Shown here: positions 58,160 to 64,000 of the stretch, in pieces
How the letters are laid out: every line of letters starts with the position of its first letter
How positions within the stretch are numbered: position 1 is the stretch's first letter
NCBI GenBank assembly: GCA_041690355.1
Contig: JAWLHK010000019.1
Coordinates: 1-64,000, forward strand
Direction: 5' to 3'
DNA from: JAWLHK01 sp041690355 [NCBI: bacterium]
GTDB lineage: Bacteria; J088; JAWLBW01
Length of the DNA stretch: 64,000 nucleotides
Notes under the pieces: model-generated
What the model was told of the DNA's origin: nothing
The model's input: only the letters and a program-made list of their open reading frames with translations
The model's database searches: none
Translations under genes and position numbers: made by a program

Positions 58160-59354
58160 CCGCTTCTCTGCCGCCATCGACAAAATCTACGCCCAGACCG
58201 GCATCATCGTGGCCGATCACCGCATGGATCAGGTGCGGCAGGCCATGGCGGCGCTCGGCGGCGGAAGTCCCGAAGAGGGGGCGCGACGCTATCTTGCCGA
58301 CGATCCGGATGCAGAGCGACACGTCATGGCCGCCGTTACCGTCGGCGAAACCTACTTCTTCCGGGACGCGGGCCACTTCGAGCGCCTCGCCATCTTTGCC
58401 CGCGAGCGCGCGGCCGCGGGACGCCCGTGCCGCGTTCTGAGCGCCGGCGCGTCCAGCGGCGAAGAAGCCTGGTCTGCGGCGGCAGTGCTCGCCTCGACCT
58501 ATGTGCGCGAGACGGCGGGAACCGAGGTCGTGGCCTGGGAGCTGGACCAATACCGAGTTTCAACGGCCTTACGGGGGCGCTACTCTGCCTGGTCGGCGCG
58601 AAAAGGGTTTGCCGGCTACGCGCGCTTCTTCCGCGTGCAGCGCGACGCCGTCGAGGTCAGTCCCGCTTTGCGGCCCTATGTCCGCTTCGAAAAGATCAAT
58701 CTGATTACTCCGCCTCAGGGCTGTCGTTTCGACGCGATATTCTTTCGTAACGTCTCCATCTACTGGTCGCTCGAAACGACAGCCGCTGTTCTGAACGGAC
58801 TTCTCGCCATGCTGGAGCCCGATGGCCTCTTCTTTCCCGGACCCAGCGACCAGGTGCCGCTTGACCGGGCCGAGTGGACGAGCGACTTCTTCTCCGGCGC
58901 GCGGGTCTACCGGCGTCACCGCGACCGGCAGGCGCCCACGGCAAAGGCGGCCGCAGAGACGCTGCGCCCACCGCGGTATGCCACGCCGGCGGTATCCCCC
59001 CGGATGTCCGAACCGGCGACGGTGCGCCATCCCGAGCGCCCGACCGTCGACGCGATTCTTGAAAAGGTACGGGCCACGGCGGATCGCGGCGAGTACGCCG
59101 CGGCGCTCGCGCTCCTGGGCGCCATCGGAAACACGCACGATCCGCGCGTGGCCATGTGGCAGGGCATTCTGCTTCTCAGTCTCGAACGCCCGCTCGAAGC
59201 CGTCTCTGCATTCCAGCGCTGGTGCTACTGGGACCCGAAGAATCACGACTGCCACCGGTGGCTGGCCGTGGCCTACGAAACCGCCGGCCGATCCGAAGAC
59301 GCGCTGCGCGAACGCAGGGTCGCGAGCGAGATGGAGATGAGCCATGAGTGTTGA
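58149..59354 (+). CDS. cheR: CheR methyltransferase with C-terminal TPR
   Basis: A 401-residue protein. The N-terminal CheR helical domain (~1-80) ends in VTVGETYFFRD. The SAM-binding fold (~90-270) contains VLSAGASSGEEAWSAA and AIFFRNVSIYWSLET (the family usually has CRNV-x-IYF; here FRNVSIYW). After a proline-rich linker (~270-310), a TPR-like C-terminus (~320-395: ALALLGAIGNTHDPRVAMWQGILLL, AVSAFQRWCYWDPKNHDCHRWLAVAYE) is present, as in WspC. It methylates receptor glutamates. The start overlaps the first CheW gene by 11 nt. Confidence 0.9.
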   Translation: MKSDRFSAAIDKIYAQTGIIVADHRMDQVRQAMAALGGGSPEEGARRYLADDPDAERHVMAAVTVGETYFFRDAGHFERLAIFARERAAAGRPCRVLSAGASSGEEAWSAAAVLASTYVRETAGTEVVAWELDQYRVSTALRGRYSAWSARKGFAGYARFFRVQRDAVEVSPALRPYVRFEKINLITPPQGCRFDAIFFRNVSIYWSLETTAAVLNGLLAMLEPDGLFFPGPSDQVPLDRAEWTSDFFSGARVYRRHRDRQAPTAKAAAETLRPPRYATPAVSPRMSEPATVRHPERPTVDAILEKVRATADRGEYAAALALLGAIGNTHDPRVAMWQGILLLSLERPLEAVSAFQRWCYWDPKNHDCHRWLAVAYETAGRSEDALRERRVASEMEMSHEC

Positions 59355-59910
59355 TTTCGAAGAGCTGAAGCGCCGAACGTCGGCGTCGCTCACGCAGGCC
59401 GAACCCGAAGGGGCCCGGCTCGAAAGCCTCCTGCGCGAACGGTCGGCCGGCCTGGCCGCACGCGAGCAGACGATCACGCACCGTGCGATTCACGCCGACG
59501 TCGTCGTCGTGCGCCGCGGGTCGGTCCTGCTCGCCTTTCCGGTCGCGGTGCTGCAGGAGATCCGCAGCGTCGAGTGCGTACTCGTCTCGCACGCGACGGC
59601 GTGGATTCCTGCCTTCTTCCAGGTGCGCGGGCGCATCGGTACACTCTGCGACCTGCAGCCCTTCTTCGGCACTTCGGTCGCCGAGCCGATCAGCCGGGCG
59701 ACCGTCGCCATGGTCGATTTCGAAGGGCGTGTTCTGGGGGTCCGCGTCGACGAAGTCATCGGCCCGCGCATCATCTACGAGGATGAATGCACCGAAGGCC
59801 TCCAGGGACGTGAAGTCCCTTTTCTGAGCGCCGTCACGCGCGATCTGGTTCTGGTTATCGACCCGCTGCGCCTGTTTCAACGGCCGGAGCTGGTTCTTGA
59901 GTTTTCCTGA
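59344..59910 (+). CDS. cheW: CheW-like coupling protein (second copy)
   Basis: A 188-residue protein with an N-terminal helical extension of ~50 residues and a CheW domain (~52-180: VVVVRRGSVLLAFPVAVLQEIR, FFQVRGRIGTLCDLQPFFG, VLGVRVDEVIGPRIIY). It overlaps the CheR gene by 11 nt and precedes the receptor gene by 18 nt. Two CheWs flanking a TPR-CheR reproduce the WspB-WspC-WspD order. Confidence 0.87.
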   Translation: MSVDFEELKRRTSASLTQAEPEGARLESLLRERSAGLAAREQTITHRAIHADVVVVRRGSVLLAFPVAVLQEIRSVECVLVSHATAWIPAFFQVRGRIGTLCDLQPFFGTSVAEPISRATVAMVDFEGRVLGVRVDEVIGPRIIYEDECTEGLQGREVPFLSAVTRDLVLVIDPLRLFQRPELVLEFS

Positions 59911-59928
59911 TTCGAAAGTGGTGTCAAC

Positions 59929-61776
59929 ATGGTCAATCGTCTGAGTATCGGTCAGAAGCTGCTCATCATGCTCGTTGCCCCCGTGCTGGGGCTCGTCTTC
60001 TTCGCCGTCAACGGCATTCTGGAGAAGAGCGCCGTCGTCGCCGAGATGGAGCTGCTCGACGAGCTGGCGGGTCTCGCCGTGCGTGCGAGCACGCTGACGC
60101 ACGAGTTGCAGAAGGAACGCGGCATGACGGCCGGCTTCATCGGGTCGCAGGGCGCCAAGTTCGCGTCTGAGCTCCTGGCGCAGCGCGGAGAGACCGATAA
60201 GGCGCTGATGGAGTTCACCAAACAGGCTGCGAACGAATCGTTCCACGCCCTCGGTGCAGAGTTCCTGCGGCAGCGCGACCTTGCTCTCGAAGATCTGCGG
60301 AAACTGCAGTCGGTGCGCGATCGCGCGAGTTCTCTCCAGAGCCGCGCCAGTGAAGCGATTGCCGCCTATACGCACACCAATACTATCCTCATCCAGCTCG
60401 TGGGGCAGATCGCCAACAACATGAGCGATTCGGAAGCCGCGCGCCGCATCATCGCCTACGAAAGCTTTCTCATGGTCAAGGAACGCGTCGGTATCGAGCG
60501 AGCGCTGCTGAACAGCGCCTTTGCATTCGGACGCTTTCCGAGCCTCGAACAGTTTCGCGCCTTCGTGAGCATCGTTGCCGCGCAGGGAGCAATCAAGGAA
60601 ATCTTCGACGGGCACGCCACCGAGGCGCAGGTCAGCCTCCTGCGCAGCCGGTATACCGGCGACGCCGCGGCCGAGCTTCTCAAATACCGGGACCAGGGCT
60701 TCGAAAGCAACGGTACGGGAAAGCTCACCGCCGACGCCGAAACCTGGTTCCGCACGGCTACCAACTTCATCGACGGACTTCGCGACGTAGAGGATCGTAT
60801 CGGCGTCGATCTGGTCGCCTACGCGGCAAGCCGGCGCGCCGAGGCCCAGCAGGCGCTGTACTTCTTTGCCATCATCGCCGTGGTGGCCATCGTGCTCGCC
60901 GTCGTTCTGGCGCAGATCCTGGGGCGCAGCGTGAGCCTCCCCCTGACCAAAGCGGCCGAATCGGCACGGGAGATCGCGCACCAGATCGTTTCGACCACCA
61001 AGCAGCAGAGCGCCAGCGCAAACGAGACCGCAACGGCCGTGAGCCAGACGACGACGACCGTCGACGAAATCCGCCAGACTTCGCATGTCGCCTCGGATCG
61101 CAGCAAGGCCGTGACCGAAACGGCCCGCCGCAGCGTGGCCGGCGCCACGCAGGCCATGCAGGCGATTTCGCAGGGGGTCGACGCCATGCAGCGCATCCGC
61201 GCCGAAGTCGAAGGGATCGCGCGTAACATCCTCGACCTGAGCGAAAAGAACATCCAGATCGGCGAAATCGTGCAGAGCGTCAATGCCATCGCAGAACAGT
61301 CGAATCTGCTTGCCGTCAACGCCTCCATCGAGGCCGCCAAGGCCGGCGAGCACGGCAAGGGCTTCTCGGTCGTGGCGGGCGAGGTCAAGGCGCTGGCCGG
61401 ACAGTCAAAAGAAGCGACCGGCCAGATTCGCGCCATCCTGGGAGAAATTCAGAAGTCGTCGAACGCGGCCGTCATGGTCACCGAGCAGGGAACCAAGCGG
61501 GTCGAAGAGGGGGTCAGCCTGATCGAAGAGCTGGGCCAGGCCGTGCAGGAGCTCAGCCGGGTCATCGAAGAGAGCATGGACGCCGCCACCCAGATTGCCG
61601 CAACGGCGAACCAGCAGCTCGCCGGCATCGAGCAGATTACGGGCGCCATGCAGAACATCGAGCAGGCCACACGCGATAACGCGGCGGGCATCAACCAGCT
61701 CGAGCAGGCGGCGCAGCAGGTTCAGAGCGTGAGCGTGAAGCTCGGCGAGCTTGTCACCGGAAAGGCCGCTGCGTGA
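59929..61776 (+). CDS. Methyl-accepting chemoreceptor with periplasmic NIT domain
   Basis: A 615-residue receptor. TM1 lies at ~12-30, the periplasmic NIT (nitrate/nitrite-sensing) domain at ~40-290 ([52 protein letters not shown]) and TM2 at ~305-327. The signalling domain has the hairpin tip [39 protein letters not shown] (written here in two overlapping parts of the family consensus). Only ~25 residues separate TM2 from the coiled coil, so a full HAMP domain seems absent. No C-terminal CheR-docking pentapeptide is seen. NIT suggests sensing nitrate, nitrite or a similar anion, though many NIT domains have unproven ligands. The CheA start overlaps its stop. Confidence 0.9.
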   Translation: MVNRLSIGQKLLIMLVAPVLGLVFFAVNGILEKSAVVAEMELLDELAGLAVRASTLTHELQKERGMTAGFIGSQGAKFASELLAQRGETDKALMEFTKQAANESFHALGAEFLRQRDLALEDLRKLQSVRDRASSLQSRASEAIAAYTHTNTILIQLVGQIANNMSDSEAARRIIAYESFLMVKERVGIERALLNSAFAFGRFPSLEQFRAFVSIVAAQGAIKEIFDGHATEAQVSLLRSRYTGDAAAELLKYRDQGFESNGTGKLTADAETWFRTATNFIDGLRDVEDRIGVDLVAYAASRRAEAQQALYFFAIIAVVAIVLAVVLAQILGRSVSLPLTKAAESAREIAHQIVSTTKQQSASANETATAVSQTTTTVDEIRQTSHVASDRSKAVTETARRSVAGATQAMQAISQGVDAMQRIRAEVEGIARNILDLSEKNIQIGEIVQSVNAIAEQSNLLAVNASIEAAKAGEHGKGFSVVAGEVKALAGQSKEATGQIRAILGEIQKSSNAAVMVTEQGTKRVEEGVSLIEELGQAVQELSRVIEESMDAATQIAATANQQLAGIEQITGAMQNIEQATRDNAAGINQLEQAAQQVQSVSVKLGELVTGKAAA

Positions 61777-63893
61777 GTGATGACGAACTGCTGGCGGTAT
61801 TTTCCGCCGAAGTAGACGAGCAGCTCGAGAGTCTGCGCACGGGGCTCGCGGGGGCGCCTGCCGAGTGGGACGTACAGCTCCTGTTCAGGCTCGCGCACAA
61901 CGTGAAGGGGGCGGCGCGCATGGTGGGTGCGACCGCCGTCCGCGATGCCGCGCACACCCTCGAAGAGCTGCTTGCCGCCCTGCGCGACGGCGCGACGCGC
62001 ACGCAGCGGCGCGCCGCGCTGGTGCGCGAAGGGGCGACCCTTCTCGCGCGCACCTTCGCGGCCATGCAGGAGCGCCGCGAGGCGCCGCAGATCGATGGTT
62101 ACCGGCGGGCGGTCGAGGAGGCGCTGGCCGATGAGAATGCGACCGGAGAAGGTTTCGCCGAGTCTGCGACGGACCTTCCTTCCGAGACCCCGGCCCGGCA
62201 GACCGCGCTCCCGACGTCCGGCGAGGAGCCTGCCGGTCCCGCGAACGCCGACACGATACGCATCCGTCTCGATCGTCTCGAGGGGCTGCTCGACCTGGCG
62301 ACCGAGTTCGATATCAGTACCTACCGGGGGAATCTCGAGCGTGACCTGGCCGACCGGCTCGCCGCCGGCGTCGACGAGCTGCAACGTGAAATCCCCGAAC
62401 TGCGCCGGCATCCGCTCATGAAGCGCCTGGCCGGACTCGCCCGCGACCTGCGGCGGAATCTCGGAGAAGACGCACACCACGGGAACCGACTGGCGGGACA
62501 GCTGCAGGGCGCCATCCGCTCGCTGCGCATGGTGCGGGTCGACAGCGCGCGCGCGCTGCTGGGCCGTGTCGTCGACGACGCCTGCGGCACCGCCGAACGC
62601 CAGGCCGGGTTCTTCATTCAGGGCGGCGATACCGAAATCGACCGCGTCGTGCTCGATTCGCTGCGTGACCCGCTCGTGCACCTGCTGCGTAATGCGGTCG
62701 CGCACGGCATCGAGGCGGCCGCAGACCGCGTCGCAGCCGGAAAACCCGCAGACGGCACAATCCGCCTCACGGCCCGGGCCGCCGGCGCGTGGGTCGAGCT
62801 GGCCGTCGTCGACGACGGCCGGGGCGTCGATCCCCGGGCTATCCGGGCCCGGCTGGTCGAACAGGGCATGCTGAAGCGCGCCGAGGCCGACGGCAAGGAA
62901 CAGGGCGAGCTGGTCGAGTACCTGTTTCACCCCGGATTTTCGACGGCCCGCACGGTGAACGAGCTTGCCGGTCGCGGCGTGGGGCTCGATGTCGTGCGCA
63001 GCAACGTGCGCGCCATCGGCGGCGACGTCTCGGTGTCGAGCACGCCCGGCGGGGGAACGACTTTTCATCTGCGCGTGCCGCTCACCCGCCTGACGACCCG
63101 CGGCATCGTGGTTCGCCTGGGGGCACGCTGGTTCGTCGCGCCGGTCATGAACATGGAACGCACCCTGCTCGCTTCGCGCAAGCACCTGCAGCACGTCGAG
63201 GGCCAGCTCGTGCTCGAAGTCGACGGCGTTCCGCTCCCGGCGACCCGTCTCGAATCGGTGCTCGACTGCAAATCCGACGGCGACGCGAACCGCCCGGCCA
63301 TCGTCCTGTCCGAGGGGAGGCGCCGGGGGGCGTTTCTCGTCGACGAGGTGCTCGGCGAACGCGAGTTTCTCATGCAGCCGCTCCCCTGGAACATCAAGCG
63401 GCTGCGGGCGCACGCCGGCATGACGGTGCTCGACGGCGGAGTCATCGCACCCATCCTGAATATCTCGGATCTTCTCGAAGCACCCGAGGGCCGAAGCACC
63501 GTTTCGGCCGACGAGCAGGTCAGCGAACGCCGGCGTCAGATCCTCGTCGCCGACGATTCGGTGACCAGCCGCACGCTGGAGAAGAACATCCTCGCGGCCG
63601 CCGGCTATGATATCCGCGTGGCGGTTGACGGCGAAGACGCGTGGAAACAGATCAGCGAGCGCATGCCCGACCTGGTCATCTCAGACGTCGAGATGCCCCG
63701 GCTCGACGGGCTCGGGCTCGTGAAGCGCATCCGTGCAGACCAGCGCACCAGCCGGCTTCCCGTCATCCTCGTAACGAGCCTGGGCAACGAGGAGCACCGC
63801 GCGGCCGGCGCGGCGGCGGGAGCCAGCGCCTACATCGTGAAGGGTGCGTTCGATCAGGACGAGCTGCTCCGCTCGGTCGCACGGCTTCTCTAG
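61773..63893 (+). CDS. cheA: CheA histidine kinase with C-terminal receiver (WspE-like)
   Basis: A 706-residue hybrid kinase starting GTG at 61773, overlapping the receptor stop (GTGA). The HPt domain (~1-105) has the phosphorylatable His in [15 protein letters not shown]. No P2 domain is evident. The dimer/ATPase region has [29 protein letters not shown] and [16 protein letters not shown]. The CheW-like domain covers ~410-540. The receiver (~585-706) has [27 protein letters not shown] and IVKGAF. The HPt-kinase-CheW-receiver order and lack of P2 match WspE/FrzE-type alternative-function kinases rather than flagellar CheA. It could phosphorylate its own receiver, the first-gene receiver and CheB. 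Confidence 0.93.
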   Translation: MSDDELLAVFSAEVDEQLESLRTGLAGAPAEWDVQLLFRLAHNVKGAARMVGATAVRDAAHTLEELLAALRDGATRTQRRAALVREGATLLARTFAAMQERREAPQIDGYRRAVEEALADENATGEGFAESATDLPSETPARQTALPTSGEEPAGPANADTIRIRLDRLEGLLDLATEFDISTYRGNLERDLADRLAAGVDELQREIPELRRHPLMKRLAGLARDLRRNLGEDAHHGNRLAGQLQGAIRSLRMVRVDSARALLGRVVDDACGTAERQAGFFIQGGDTEIDRVVLDSLRDPLVHLLRNAVAHGIEAAADRVAAGKPADGTIRLTARAAGAWVELAVVDDGRGVDPRAIRARLVEQGMLKRAEADGKEQGELVEYLFHPGFSTARTVNELAGRGVGLDVVRSNVRAIGGDVSVSSTPGGGTTFHLRVPLTRLTTRGIVVRLGARWFVAPVMNMERTLLASRKHLQHVEGQLVLEVDGVPLPATRLESVLDCKSDGDANRPAIVLSEGRRRGAFLVDEVLGEREFLMQPLPWNIKRLRAHAGMTVLDGGVIAPILNISDLLEAPEGRSTVSADEQVSERRRQILVADDSVTSRTLEKNILAAAGYDIRVAVDGEDAWKQISERMPDLVISDVEMPRLDGLGLVKRIRADQRTSRLPVILVTSLGNEEHRAAGAAAGASAYIVKGAFDQDELLRSVARLL

Positions 63894-63895
63894 CC

Positions 63896-64000
63896 ATGTC
63901 CGGGACACCGGTTCGAGTCCTGCTGGTCGACGACTCGGTGACCTGCCGCCTCACGTTACGCCGGCTCCTCGAGGCTGAAGGCGGTTTCGAGGTCGTCGGC
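63896..64000 (+). CDS. cheB: CheB methylesterase, 5' part only
   Basis: Only 35 codons are in the window. They encode the start of a receiver (PVRVLLVDDSVTCRLTLRRL), 2 nt after the CheA stop. The position after CheA and the VDDS pattern with -RLTLRRLLE fit CheB (WspF in Wsp order), but another response regulator such as WspR cannot be excluded without the rest. Confidence 0.6.
   Translation, partial: MSGTPVRVLLVDDSVTCRLTLRRLLEAEGGFEVVG

Noticed and set aside
1-64000. CRISPR arrays, tRNA/rRNA genes, insertion sequences, integrases and riboswitches
   Set aside because: None was recognised on either strand by reading; the short tandem repeats have period 7 or 9 and no spacer pattern. A tRNAscan, Rfam or ISfinder run would be needed to exclude weak cases.

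Overview
The window is a dense, high-G+C stretch from a Gram-negative bacterium. It has lipoprotein signal peptides, periplasmic TPR proteins and O-antigen-type machinery. The best lineage hint is a run of genes resembling the myxobacterial Agl-Glt/Nfs envelope machine (AgmX/PglI C-terminal domain, TPR lipoproteins), together with an NTT-HEAT-cNMP transporter and a Wsp-like chemosensory operon. I infer a member of Deltaproteobacteria sensu lato (Myxococcota or a related uncultured phylum), but no marker gene fixes this. No rRNA, tRNA, CRISPR array, insertion sequence or phage gene was seen.

Layout. 1-3492: 3'-truncated surface lipoprotein with tandem Ig-like repeats. 3716-22546: surface polysaccharide locus. 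It holds a UDP-sugar 4,6-dehydratase, WecB, and a DegT aminotransferase / PglD-like acetyltransferase / PglC-like phosphoglycosyl transferase trio. It also holds glycosyltransferases, two O-antigen polymerase/ligase-like proteins, a Wzz-like protein, a Wzx-like flippase, a heparinase II/III-type lyase and a two-domain oxidoreductase. Nearly all are on the minus strand with overlapping or abutting ends. 22701-30929: signalling genes (TPR plus double cNMP-binding protein, PAS-PAS-GAF-PAS-GGDEF-EAL enzyme, hybrid histidine kinase) and a secreted nuclease. 31120-44543: minus-strand Glt/Nfs-like cluster headed by a zinc-ribbon receiver protein. 44675-47740: pterin dehydratase, KhpA, a second flippase and a GT2. 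47942-51115: exported heparinase-like lyase with a C-terminal sorting-like tail, ending at a strong bidirectional terminator. 51161-54262: NTT-HEAT-cNMP transporter. 54346-57011: NtrC/NtrB-type pair, divergent from 57240-64000+, a Wsp-like operon (receiver, CheW, CheR-TPR, CheW, methyl-accepting protein, CheA-receiver, CheB cut by the window edge).

How it may work together. Two polysaccharide lyases, a full assembly locus, a c-di-GMP enzyme, a Wsp-like array and a Glt/Nfs-like periplasm-spanning scaffold lie within 64 kb. This suggests a region devoted to making, trimming, moving and sensing a surface polysaccharide. The Agl motor genes, the Wza exporter and a BY-kinase are not in the window, so the link is inferred from context. 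Two regulatory signals stand out. The chemosensory operon starts with a good sigma-54 promoter beside a divergent sigma-54 activator gene. Several promoters share an extended -10 (TGnTAnnnT), and some sit only 8-9 nt from the start codon, predicting leaderless mRNAs.
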